The position numbers and the translations under genes were made by a program. From NCBI GenBank assembly GCA_903821415.1, contig CAIJLF010000145.1, positions 1 through 17,234 of the forward strand: a DNA stretch of 17,234 nt, written 5' to 3'. A model generated the notes under the pieces. The model was not told where the DNA came from and made no database searches. It saw only the letters and a list, made by a program, of their open reading frames with translations. This DNA comes from an uncultured bacterium (lineage in GTDB: Bacteria; Patescibacteriota; Minisyncoccia; Phycocordibacterales; UBA9973). This document shows, piece after piece, positions 7,401-13,954 of this stretch. Numbering within the stretch: the first letter of the stretch is position 1; each line of letters starts with the position of its first letter.

Positions 7401-10400
7401 CTGTACTGTAGCTGGTAATGGTTGTACTGTCGCTGGAGGATTAGCAACTCCACAGCAAGTATATACACTTGCATCATTAGCAGGTACCGCCACTGATGAG
7501 ACAACTCTAAGTCGAGTTGATCTATCTATAAAAGATACAAATACAAATAAATATTATAATGGCGTAACATTCACAAGCGATACAGAAGTCTTCCAGACAG
7601 CTACTGGTACATCAACATGGTCCTACAATGCTTTAGCTATTCCTCTAACCATTGATCACATCTATACAGTAAATGTTAAGCCATACGATGTAGCCTTGAA
7701 TACAAATGGGGTCTCTGTTAACTTTAAATTCGTAAACTCTCCACCAACAGTTTCAAACGTTGTAGCATCACAAGCCTTAAGTGGAGATGTAGCAGTTAGT
7801 TACGATGTGACAGATATCGAATCAGCACAAACAACTAACTCTCTCTTCTTTAATTCAGGATTAACTTTAAGTGGTAGTATTACTGACTCGGTCACATCAT
7901 TAACTGTATCTAATGGAACTCTTCTTTCAAACACAGGCACCATCATGATCGATGATGAGATCATTTCATATACAGGCAAGACAGGGAATACACTCTCAGG
8001 ATTAACAAGAGGGTATTTAAGTACGACACCATTTGCTCACAATGGTAGTGCTGTATATATCTATGCAGCAACGGCCACAGGAACTGGTATTGGATTATCC
8101 AACAAAGGAACAGGTAAGAGTATCACATGGACAGCTCGTAATGATGCCAACGGTTTTGAATTTACAACTGGGGATGTAAAAGTCGTAGCGAATGATGGTT
8201 CAGCTGGATCAATGATTGGTTCAATGTCTTCACCAGTATTTAAATTTGATGCTAAAAAGCCAAGTGCGATCGTCACCTTCGATGCAGGAGTAGCCGGCTC
8301 TGCTAACAGTGGAACAGTCATTATCCCTCTCCCAACAGATATCTCAACTGTTGAATACAAGATATCAGATGATGCTCTAACTCAGACAAATCCTACCGAT
8401 ACAGGTTGGACAACTATCACACAAAGTACAACTATCCCTTGGAGTTTCGACTCTGATATCGAAGTTAAAACTTTGAAGTATCAGTGGAGAGACGTCTATG
8501 GCAACGTATCACCAGAGCAAACTATATCTACTCATGCACCAATACCATCTTCATCATTTATGGTACAAGATACTTCCAACATCACTGCCGTCTCTCCATA
8601 CTATGATATGTATATCGGATGGCAATCAACTGATCAGACAAACTTTGCATCATACAAGTTAGAGTATGCAACTTCATCTGACAATACAACATATACAAGT
8701 TACCAAGATATTGTAGATAGCAGTCTATCAACTATTAGCTCTAACTATTACTTTCATCGTAATCTTAATTCCAATCTCTACTATCGGTATCGTCTTGGTG
8801 TCTTAGATACTAATGGCAACATATCAGTCCGTTCAAATTCTTCAACTACTACTAAACCAGATGGAGTTCAGAACTATGGTGAAGGTGGAGGAGGAAGTGT
8901 AGCTACAGCACCAAAGGTAGAGAACGTTGTCGTCACTCAAAATGAAGACAAGACTGTCTCTATATCATACAAGTTAACAGATTCTTCTCTTGCTAAAAAA
9001 GTTAGCCCATCATACGAAGGGTATCTCTTCTATAATATCGGTATCACAATACCCGCAGATGCACTCAATGGTAATTCACTTACATTATCTGACGCATCGA
9101 AATTAAAGTCTTCTGGATATATACTAGTCAACAATGAAGTGATCAAGTATACAGGAAAGAGTAGTAATACTCTCACGGGTATCACACGTTCTTCCTGGCC
9201 AGCCCTAAATTCTTCTGGAAGACTTACAAGAAGTAATGCCACATTTTTCACCGGTACACCAGTCTGGGTATTAGCAAATGGTACAACACCTATCTCTATT
9301 ACCAATACAACTATTACAACTGGACAGAATGGAACTATCACTTGGAATACATATGATGAACCAACACTCGCTGGAAGCACATTTACGAATGTTGGAGTCA
9401 AAGTATTAGTGCATGACAATCAAGATGCTCTCTCAGGTCCGCTCTCATCACAGAATGATTATTCAAATGATGGAGTACTAAATAATCTTGATCTAACAGC
9501 TCCAGTTATTTCATTTGCTACGACTTCAAGTACGGCTCTAGAGTCTATCACTCCTGTCGTTCTAACTCTTAATCTTGCTCGTGCATACCCACTCGATACA
9601 ACTGTCACATATACATTAGGAGGTACAGCAACTAGTGGAAGTGATTACACCTTATCAAATGGCACTGCTACAATTTTAGCCGGGCAGACATCAACAACTA
9701 TTGAAATCCCAATCATTGATGACACTTTGAAAGAATTAGATGAGACGATCATCGTCACATTATCATCTCCTGTAAATGCAACACCAGGAGGGAACAATGT
9801 ATATACATATACCATTATAGACAACGATAGTTCTTCAACAATTGAATTTACAAATACCAGTGGGGAAGGATCTCTCGGAGCGACACCAGTTAATATTCCA
9901 GTTTCTCTCTCTGCTATCTCTGGTGCTGATGTCACGGCTTCATATACCATATCAGGCACAGCGGTAAATGGAGTTGATTACAATCTTTCAAATGGAACAA
10001 TCACTATTTTGAAAGGACAGACGACAGCGAATATTTCTCTACCAATTCTTAACGACAAACTAAAGAAGGCCGATACAAATGTTATCTTGACTCTCTCATT
10101 ACCAACTAATGGGACTCTTGGAGCCAACACGACATATACCTATACAATTCTCAATGACAATAATTATCCAACTATAGGTTTTATAGGGACTTCAGGTACA
10201 GGACTAGAAAGTGCAACTCCTGTAAATATCCCTGTCAGTCTATCAACTACATATCCATCCGATGTGACAGTTGCATATACTATCTCAGGTACAGCAGTAA
10301 ATGGTACAGACTATGATCTTAGTGATGGCATTGTTACGATCATAAAAGGAGAGACAACAGCAAACATTTCTCTACCTGTCTTAAATGACAAACTAAAGAA

Positions 10401-13400
10401 AGAAAACCGCAACGTCATCTTCACCCTCTCATCTCCAACAAATGCAACTCTCAATACGAACACCGTATATACATACACAATCTTCAACGAGAATTCTTTG
10501 CCAATGATTTCCTTCACAACGACAGAAGGTAGTGGTGCTCAGAGTGTCTCAGCTGTAAATATTCCAGTCTCAATACCTGAAACATATCAAGCTGACGTAA
10601 CAGTTGAATACAAAGTTACAGGAGGTACAGCTATTAAAGATACAGACTATACACTCGCTGATGGAACTCTCACTATTAAAGCCGGAGATACAACTTCAAA
10701 TATTTCTGCTACAATTCTCAACTCAATAATGGCTTCACCCTCTGAGACTTTCATTGTCACATTATCAAATCCAAGTAATGCAATTATTGTTTCGAATAAT
10801 ATATATACATATACTATTAATGATGATCATGCTTTCCCAACAATCGGATTCACAGTTCTCACTAGTGAAGCCAATGTTGATGGAGGTACAGCCAAGATAC
10901 CAGTATCAATCACAACTGCCTCTTCAAGAGACATCACAATCGATTATGCAGTCACAGGAGGGACAGCACTCCCTGAAGTAGATTATTCATTATCGAATGG
11001 AACTCTATCAATCCTTGCAGGGTCTACAACTGGTGATATCGTCGTCGCTATCGCAGCAAGCAAAGTATATGGAGATACAAAGACTCTTATCGTTTCTTTA
11101 TCCAATCCAAGTAATGCAACTCTAGGATCAAGCAATACTCATACTCTCTCAATCTTAAATAATAATATCGCTATCAGTAAAGTTGAAAGTGTTATCAAAG
11201 CAACTAGTGCTAGAATTACTTGGACAACAGCGGACTTTACTGATTCCAAAATAGAGTATGGAATAGTTCCTCCTCCTGGAGATGAAGTTAACATCCCTTA
11301 CAACTTATCAAAATTAAATAGTACACAAGTTCTAGATCACAGTATGTATTTAGGAAACTTAACTCCATCTACGAAGTATTATTACAAGACAACATCTACC
11401 AATCTCTCTGGAGTTCTAACAGTAAATGAAGGAGACTTCACGACTACAGCAGGCCCTGTGATCAATACTGTCTCTTCTTCTGATGTTACAGACGTCGCTG
11501 CGACTATCACTTGGAATACTGATATACCAGCATCTTCATATGTAAGTTATACAACAGATCTAACTTCACTTACTAAAGAAAGATTTGGAACAGCTCCACT
11601 TGTCACAACTCATAGTGTTACTATCACAGGTCTCAAATCAAGTATCATGTATTACTATTCTGTAGATGGATCTGATGCAGATTCAAACACTAGTGAAGAT
11701 ACCAATGATGGAAATTATGATACATTCACGACTCTAGCTGATCATACACCACCAGAGATTTCTAATATCGGAACTCCTGTCATAACTGCTACTCAGGTAG
11801 CAATAGTCTGGAATACAAATGAGATATCTGATGGAAAAGTAGAATACAGTACTACAAAAGCAGTCTATGACAATCAAACAGAATTGATCTCTCTTCCACT
11901 TGTGAATCACCTAGTCGCTATCAATGAATTGAAAGAAAAGACAAAGTATTACTATGTCGTCATCTCTGCTGATCCAAATGGAAACATTGCTACATCAGAC
12001 GAACAAACATTTACTACACTTGCTAAAGACGTTACATATGTAGCTCCAAATGCTCCTATGGGTGTCGCTCAGTCCTTGTACGATGCAATACTAGCCCAGA
12101 ATGATAGTTACAAAGCAAAGTATGGTGAGGATGTGGGTGCTCCTACAGTATCAAATATTGTTGTTTCGGATATTACTCCTTTTGGGGCGACGGTTTCTTA
12201 CGATACAAACATTGACTCAATCGCATTTATAGATTACGGAAAAGATCAAGACTACGGACTTGTTACTGCAAACAAGAGCTGGTCAAAGAGTCATTTGTTA
12301 AAGCTTACTGGTTTGAATTTAGGTACGGAATACTCTTTCAAAATAAATGCTATGAGTAAAACTGGAAATATGGGTTATTCCGATAATCAAAAATTCACCA
12401 CCAAATTCCTCTCTGAAAATCTAGCCGAATTAAAGAAGATCGAGAACGTAGCTCAATTCCAAGCAGAGATCGAATCGACAATAGAATCCATATTACCATC
12501 TCTCGTACCACCATTTATCGACAAGCCAGTAATCTCAGATATTACTGAGAGTAGTGCGACAGTATCATTCAGAACAAATGTAAAGTCATATCCTTCCGTA
12601 AGCTACACGATGGACAGTACTTATGATGTAACAAAGACTAATCCATACGATGGTGAGACTTCAGATACATCTGTCAAAGATGTAAATCATACCCTAAACA
12701 TTTTAGGACTAAAACCAAATACAAAGTATCACATCATGGCAAAGGCATTTTCTCTACCACAAGTAATAGGTAAGAGTGGTGACGTCACATTTACTACTCA
12801 GGCTTCAAAGATACGTGGATCAGTAATCAACATCAAGACAGATTCATTCACAGTAGTCTGGAATACAGATGAACCTACAACTTCAATAGTTGAATACAAG
12901 AATCTAAAGACAGGTAGAATCTCAAGACTCGTAGATGATGTGAAGAATAGTTCTCACTCAATTAAAATAGAGAATCTAACTCCTGGAACATCATATGAGA
13001 TCAGTATCTCTGGAATCAACAGCAGTGGTAACTTAGTCGAAGGAAGTGCTCCATTTAATGTCAGAACTTCGATAGATAACATTCCTCCTCAAATATCAAA
13101 TATCAAAGTAGAAAGTGCCTTGATAGTAGGAAGGACAGATAAAGTCCAGACTATCGTATCTTGGAATACAGACGAGGCTGCAACCTCAGCTGTATATTAT
13201 GAGGAAGGCTCAGGATCTCCTACAGCTAAACTTGCCAACAAGCAAGAAGACCTAGAGTTGACCAAGAACCATGTAGTTATTATAAGTAACTTCAAACCAG
13301 GCACGATATATAGATTTACAGTTAGCTCGTCTGATAGTGCAGGGAACAATACCTTACCACCAGTACGAACCATCATTACTCCAAAGAAGACAGATTCGAT

Positions 13401-13461
13401 CGTCGATGTAATCTTTAAAAACTTTGACGAGACGTTTAACTTTGTAAATAATGTTAGGTAA
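1492..13461 (+). CDS. Giant secreted multidomain protein: Ig-like domains with four inserted seven-blade propellers, Calx-beta and fibronectin III domains
   Basis: The frame encodes up to 3,989 residues. A hydrophobic stretch (MVFGFIFAFAFFLNSN) ending in ASA at 107-109 is a signal peptide, so the mature protein would start near L110. Order of domains: Ig-like repeats 1-7 (111-1960), of which 1, 2, 4 and 5 carry inserted propellers; an eighth Ig-like domain (1961-2082) with a C-x6-C pair; two 'ISYTG' modules (2083-2254, 2473-2668) around a fibronectin-like region with a YGEGGGGS linker; five Calx-beta-type domains (2669-3225); seven fibronectin III-like domains (3226-3965); and a short tail. 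There is no LPxTG, PEP-CTERM or C-terminal membrane helix, so anchoring is unknown. The start is uncertain: TTG 1492 is the first possible one, ATG 1546 is next, and ATG 1714 (M75) would give an ordinary signal peptide. None has a good ribosome binding site. It is probably a surface adhesin or attachment protein (inference from domain types); no catalytic domain is seen. Confidence 0.95.
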   Translation: MLKANTKIKSVVNQILFSMRAFSISKKTLPSQRNRVREVKIFNLERFKFKKLRKRKIRDSVERQIIEKIEVSNNMKINFKNKIVGKYTNMVFGFIFAFAFFLNSNIASALDTTPPTVDMTYSINPMGVGSRTIKASYSEAIQSAPTISIDQPGSTDISNASMTNNAGSIWTSRSVNEYYLQSVAYGNGLFVAVGSSAGHVATSPDGITWTTRTPSLAANWQSVAYGNGLFVAVSYGGNVMTSPDGITWITRTASETNQWVSIVYANNIFVAVATSGTNRVMTSPDGITWTARAAAEANVWNTVTYGNGLFVAGGGIFSTHHIMTSPDGITWTARTAATANTISGIAYGNGIFTATNQTNQSMTSPDGINWTSQTMPSGSAWYGITYGSGMFVTVAVSGTNRMATSLDGITWIVQNSSTSLTLTGITFGNGLFVAVGTGGYSILTSPGFTYSYNYNVNQANGGTYVDGTATVSLSSVLDLAGNASSAPTHNTFTIDTVAPTVALSYSASPAGVGTETITAVYSKPISTVPTISINQPGSTDISNATMTPPGSVWTTRTVPQANSWTSVAYGNGLFVAVSTNGTNTVMTSPDGITWTSRTAPASSTWYSVTYGNGLFVAVSQVGTNRVMTSPDGITWTARTAAQVNSWISVTYGNGLFVAVSTNGTNQVMTSPDGITWTARTAAQVNSWISVTYGNGLFVAVSTNGTNTVMTSPDGITWTARTIASTQTMSVTFGNGIFMAASLYNQMFTSVDGILWSALPTPPLSYFDSISYGNGVFVAVGYQSTGKLAYSIDNGVTWTTLTSMDASAWRSVTYANGLFVVVGDAGAVMTSPGVGYTYDYIVNKANGGSYVDGTATVSLSSVTDIPGNTAAAPTNTTFSIDTTGPTVALTYSASPAKAGTNTITATYSEAIVGTPTISINQPGTTDITNVSMSGSGKTWTYSYTVNTANGTTYVDGGAIVSLSIVNNATGHSSLPPTNTNFIIDTTAPTLTYTYSTNPIKAGLTETITASYSEAIIGTPTISIDQPGTTDISNATLTNTGASIWTGWTATSGIWSSIAYGNGLFVAVTGTATTYRVMTSPDGITWTGRSAAQANSWTSVAYGNGLFVAVSSDGTNQVMTSPDGINWTARVAAAANQWQGISYLNGQFVAVSNTGTNRIMTSSNGITWVLQTSPDQGYWVSVAYGNSTYVAVATFGTNRVYTSTNGTAWVGRTAIQANTWRSVTYGNGLFVAVSSDGTNRVMTSPDGTTWTARSAAQANSWQAVTYANGLFVAVSNDGTNRVMTSADGITWTVQTAASASTWASITYGNGLFVAGGGSSTLMTSPAFSYSYNYTVNQANGGTYVDGAATVSLPSTTDLAGNTLTTPTTNTFIIDTTGPATALSYTKNPAGLGVNIITATYNEPISSSPTISVNQPGSTDVSNASMIPPANTWTARTITSANQWRSITYGNNIFVAVSGSGTNRVMTSPDGITWTERSAAQANTWNSITYGNGLFVAVSSDGTNRVMTSPDGITWISRNAAIVSTWQSVAYGGGVFVAVASNSVMTSPDGINWTARTASVVSNWTSVAYGNGLFVAVSSYSTNVMTSPDGITWTTRIAPSSSYWYSIAYGNGTFVAVENGSNCVMTSPDGITWTARAGAVPAGWQSVIYGDGTFVIVGNSNVVMTSINNGTTWTSRTSPASVNWSAIAYGKGTFVAISNGSTSVITSPSLGYSYSYTVSPANGSTYIDGTTAVSLSSVNDLAGNASQAPTNATFEINTAPPTVAMSYSKTPAGVGAMTITATYNKPVVSAPNISINQPGSTDISNVAMTGSGAVYTYSYTVNIANGSTYIDGVTTVSLSSVLDADGNTAVAPTNTTFTIETVPPTAVITYSINHATKTGDSQVITATFSEPMADAPIPKIAISGTNTVAATNMTKVDTTHYTYTHTVAAGNGNANVALSVGTDVGTNPLVATPTSGATFAIDNIIPTGTITAVCTVAGNGCTVAGGLATPQQVYTLASLAGTATDETTLSRVDLSIKDTNTNKYYNGVTFTSDTEVFQTATGTSTWSYNALAIPLTIDHIYTVNVKPYDVALNTNGVSVNFKFVNSPPTVSNVVASQALSGDVAVSYDVTDIESAQTTNSLFFNSGLTLSGSITDSVTSLTVSNGTLLSNTGTIMIDDEIISYTGKTGNTLSGLTRGYLSTTPFAHNGSAVYIYAATATGTGIGLSNKGTGKSITWTARNDANGFEFTTGDVKVVANDGSAGSMIGSMSSPVFKFDAKKPSAIVTFDAGVAGSANSGTVIIPLPTDISTVEYKISDDALTQTNPTDTGWTTITQSTTIPWSFDSDIEVKTLKYQWRDVYGNVSPEQTISTHAPIPSSSFMVQDTSNITAVSPYYDMYIGWQSTDQTNFASYKLEYATSSDNTTYTSYQDIVDSSLSTISSNYYFHRNLNSNLYYRYRLGVLDTNGNISVRSNSSTTTKPDGVQNYGEGGGGSVATAPKVENVVVTQNEDKTVSISYKLTDSSLAKKVSPSYEGYLFYNIGITIPADALNGNSLTLSDASKLKSSGYILVNNEVIKYTGKSSNTLTGITRSSWPALNSSGRLTRSNATFFTGTPVWVLANGTTPISITNTTITTGQNGTITWNTYDEPTLAGSTFTNVGVKVLVHDNQDALSGPLSSQNDYSNDGVLNNLDLTAPVISFATTSSTALESITPVVLTLNLARAYPLDTTVTYTLGGTATSGSDYTLSNGTATILAGQTSTTIEIPIIDDTLKELDETIIVTLSSPVNATPGGNNVYTYTIIDNDSSSTIEFTNTSGEGSLGATPVNIPVSLSAISGADVTASYTISGTAVNGVDYNLSNGTITILKGQTTANISLPILNDKLKKADTNVILTLSLPTNGTLGANTTYTYTILNDNNYPTIGFIGTSGTGLESATPVNIPVSLSTTYPSDVTVAYTISGTAVNGTDYDLSDGIVTIIKGETTANISLPVLNDKLKKENRNVIFTLSSPTNATLNTNTVYTYTIFNENSLPMISFTTTEGSGAQSVSAVNIPVSIPETYQADVTVEYKVTGGTAIKDTDYTLADGTLTIKAGDTTSNISATILNSIMASPSETFIVTLSNPSNAIIVSNNIYTYTINDDHAFPTIGFTVLTSEANVDGGTAKIPVSITTASSRDITIDYAVTGGTALPEVDYSLSNGTLSILAGSTTGDIVVAIAASKVYGDTKTLIVSLSNPSNATLGSSNTHTLSILNNNIAISKVESVIKATSARITWTTADFTDSKIEYGIVPPPGDEVNIPYNLSKLNSTQVLDHSMYLGNLTPSTKYYYKTTSTNLSGVLTVNEGDFTTTAGPVINTVSSSDVTDVAATITWNTDIPASSYVSYTTDLTSLTKERFGTAPLVTTHSVTITGLKSSIMYYYSVDGSDADSNTSEDTNDGNYDTFTTLADHTPPEISNIGTPVITATQVAIVWNTNEISDGKVEYSTTKAVYDNQTELISLPLVNHLVAINELKEKTKYYYVVISADPNGNIATSDEQTFTTLAKDVTYVAPNAPMGVAQSLYDAILAQNDSYKAKYGEDVGAPTVSNIVVSDITPFGATVSYDTNIDSIAFIDYGKDQDYGLVTANKSWSKSHLLKLTGLNLGTEYSFKINAMSKTGNMGYSDNQKFTTKFLSENLAELKKIENVAQFQAEIESTIESILPSLVPPFIDKPVISDITESSATVSFRTNVKSYPSVSYTMDSTYDVTKTNPYDGETSDTSVKDVNHTLNILGLKPNTKYHIMAKAFSLPQVIGKSGDVTFTTQASKIRGSVINIKTDSFTVVWNTDEPTTSIVEYKNLKTGRISRLVDDVKNSSHSIKIENLTPGTSYEISISGINSSGNLVEGSAPFNVRTSIDNIPPQISNIKVESALIVGRTDKVQTIVSWNTDEAATSAVYYEEGSGSPTAKLANKQEDLELTKNHVVIISNFKPGTIYRFTVSSSDSAGNNTLPPVRTIITPKKTDSIVDVIFKNFDETFNFVNNVR
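1993..2832 (+). repeat. Propeller insertion 1 (seven blades) within Ig1
   Basis: These 280 residues sit between 'DISNASMTNNAG' and 'YSYNYNVNQANG' of Ig1. A lone 'WTSRS' strand comes first, then seven repeats of about 40 residues of the form 'SVAYGNGLFVAV..G...VMTSPDGITWTARTA'. The seventh repeat stops at 'LTSPG' without its last strand, which the initial 'WTSRS' would supply. The SPDGITW turn resembles the Asp-box of BNR/sialidase propellers. This set is the most diverged of the four in sequence. Confidence 0.85.
3142..3987 (+). repeat. Propeller insertion 2 (seven blades) within Ig2, with recent blade duplication
   Basis: These 282 residues have the same architecture as insertion 1: a lead strand (VWTTRT), six full blades and a final blade lacking its last strand. 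Blade 6 carries a textbook Asp-box (SIDNGVTW). Blades 2-4 are almost identical at DNA level: 3366-3479 and 3489-3602 are the same 114 bases at a period of 123 bases (41 codons). In addition, 3194-3260 equals 3563-3629, three periods apart. Confidence 0.85.
4612..5463 (+). repeat. Propeller insertion 3 (seven blades) within Ig4
   Basis: These 284 residues follow 'DISNATLTNTGA' of Ig4 and end before 'FSYSYNYTVNQANG'. The lead strand is IWTGWT, followed by seven blades, the last ending at 'LMTSP'. Blades 3 and 4 are the most divergent (SNGITWV, TNGTAWV turns). The tryptophan that ends each blade linker (SW, QW, YW, TW) is kept at the blade boundaries. Confidence 0.85.
5776..6609 (+). repeat. Propeller insertion 4 (seven blades) within Ig5
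   Basis: These 278 residues are inserted after 'DVSNASMIPPAN' of Ig5 and end before 'GYSYSYTVSPANG'. The lead strand is TWTART, then seven blades with shorter loops in blades 3, 6 and 7. Blade 6 has an Asp-box-like SINNGTTW. One of the protein's few cysteines (NGSNCVM) lies in blade 5. Confidence 0.85.
7738..9495 (+). repeat. Pair of 'ISYTG' modules flanking a fibronectin-like segment
   Basis: Module 1 (7738-8253) and module 2 (8908-9495) share one order of motifs: 'PTVSNVV' or 'PKVENVV' at the start, 'SLTVSN' or 'SLTLSD', then 'GTIMIDDEIISYTGKTGN' or 'GYILVNNEVIKYTGKSSN', then 'TLSGLTRG' or 'TLTGITRS', and late 'TWTARND' or 'TWNTYDE'. The central I.Y.GK..NTL.G.TR segment resembles a short beta module common in phage-tail and surface proteins. 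The 8254-8907 segment between them contains a fibronectin-like domain (SYKLEYATSSDN, YYRYRLGVLDTNGN) and ends in a glycine linker. Confidence 0.7.
9496..11166 (+). repeat. Five tandem Calx-beta-type domains
   Basis: Units of 111-112 residues lie at 9496-9828, 9829-10161, 10162-10494, 10495-10830 and 10831-11166. Each has 'PVNIPVSLS', a 'TVAYTISGTA.NGTDY.LS.GT.TI..G.TT..I' core and 'VTLSSPTNATL...YTYTI.ND', typical of Calx-beta domains of adhesins and sodium/calcium exchangers. The acidic calcium-binding patch is best kept in unit 1 (DDTLKELDET); units 2 and 3 read NDKLKKADTN and NDKLKKENRN. Calcium binding is therefore doubtful for most units. Confidence 0.8.
11167..13389 (+). repeat. Seven fibronectin type III-like domains
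   Basis: Each unit has 'ATITWNTD..ASS.VEY', 'H.V.I.GL.P.TKYYY.V' and 'FTT', as in fibronectin III and the N-terminal domain of purple acid phosphatases. Approximate starts are 11167, 11455, 11743, 12028, 12409, 12802 and 13072. Non-repeated, probably helical segments are wedged before units 4 (around MGVAQSLYDAILAQND) and 5 (around ENLAELKKIENVAQFQAEIE). The protein ends after unit 7 with a short tail, KKTDSIVDVIFKNFDETFNF plus six residues. Confidence 0.8.
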
Positions 13462-13474
13462 AAATGGGAAAGGT

Positions 13475-13502
13475 TTGAAAAATTAATAATTTGATATAGA
13501 AT
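13475..13502 (+). promoter_or_regulatory. Possible promoter for the receiver-ABC transporter genes
   Basis: TTGAAA (13475-13480) and TAGAAT (13497-13502) each match five of six consensus positions with a 16-base spacer, inside the 52-base gap after the giant gene. A start near 13509 would remove the AAGG ribosome site at 13503-13506 from the message. Read-through from the giant gene may therefore be the translated form. Weak prediction. Confidence 0.3.
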
Positions 13503-13506
13503 AAGG
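13503..13506 (+). promoter_or_regulatory. Ribosome binding site of the receiver gene
   Basis: AAGG lies seven bases before the ATG at 13514. It is one of the few recognisable Shine-Dalgarno-like sequences in this window and supports that start. Confidence 0.45.
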
Positions 13507-13513
13507 CTATTAT

Positions 13514-13954
13514 ATGGAAAAACAAAATAAAATAAAGATATTATTAGTAGATGATGATGAGATGATGCGTATTTATTTCCGTGATATTTTTTGGGTTCAT
13601 GGGGGGGATGGTAAGTACGAAGTAAATATGGCTGCTTCGATAAAAGAAGCAGAAGAAGTAATCGAGGATAAGGAAAAAAGGCCGGATACTATATTCCTCG
13701 ATATGCTTATGCCGATTCCTGGTGAGGACAATAGTCCTGATAGTCAAATAAAAAGAACTTTGTCTTTTGTAGAAAGGATAAAGAAAGATAAAGATTTGTC
13801 TAAAATAAGAATCATTATACACTCAAGTCAGAAAGAAACTTTCATAAAGGAAGAAGTATGCAAATTGGGAGTTGATGGGTACTTAGTAAAGGGAGAGCTT
13901 ATGCCTAAAGAAATAATTGAATTTACAAATAAAATACATGAGCCAAATAATTAA
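13514..13954 (+). CDS. Stand-alone response-regulator receiver protein
   Basis: The 146-residue protein is a single CheY-like receiver domain with no output domain. ILLVDDDEMM (9-18) supplies the acidic pocket (D13-D15), FLDMLMP (61-67) carries the phospho-acceptor D63, IIHSS (101-105) provides the conserved Ser/Thr, and YLVKGE (123-128) the conserved lysine K126. All residues needed for phosphotransfer are present, so it should accept phosphate from a histidine kinase, but no kinase is in the window. A loop of about ten extra residues follows D63 (PGEDNSPDSQIKR), longer than in CheY. Its last 17 bases overlap the ATPase gene, which suggests translational coupling and a shared role, perhaps controlling the transporter by protein contact (inference). 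The gap to the giant gene is only 52 bases with no terminator. Confidence 0.9.
   Translation: MEKQNKIKILLVDDDEMMRIYFRDIFWVHGGDGKYEVNMAASIKEAEEVIEDKEKRPDTIFLDMLMPIPGEDNSPDSQIKRTLSFVERIKKDKDLSKIRIIIHSSQKETFIKEEVCKLGVDGYLVKGELMPKEIIEFTNKIHEPNN

Noticed and set aside
2416..10517. Many minus-strand ORFs of 64-129 codons inside the giant gene
   Set aside because: They are antisense shadows of a repetitive coding sequence: compositions mirror the repeats, there are no recognisable domains and no promoters or ribosome sites.
10754..10981. Plus-strand 75-codon ORF within the Calx-beta block
   Set aside because: It is in another frame of strongly supported coding sequence, and its Gln/Ser/Leu-rich product is an artefact of the repeats.
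13544..13822. Minus-strand 92-codon ORF across the receiver gene
   Set aside because: It is the complement of a receiver domain with all catalytic residues intact; no independent evidence supports it.
13917..13937. TTG at 13917 as the start of the ABC ATPase gene
   Set aside because: It adds seven residues with no family counterpart, increases the overlap with the receiver gene and is a weaker start codon. The ATG at 13938 sits directly before the conserved ABC N-terminus.
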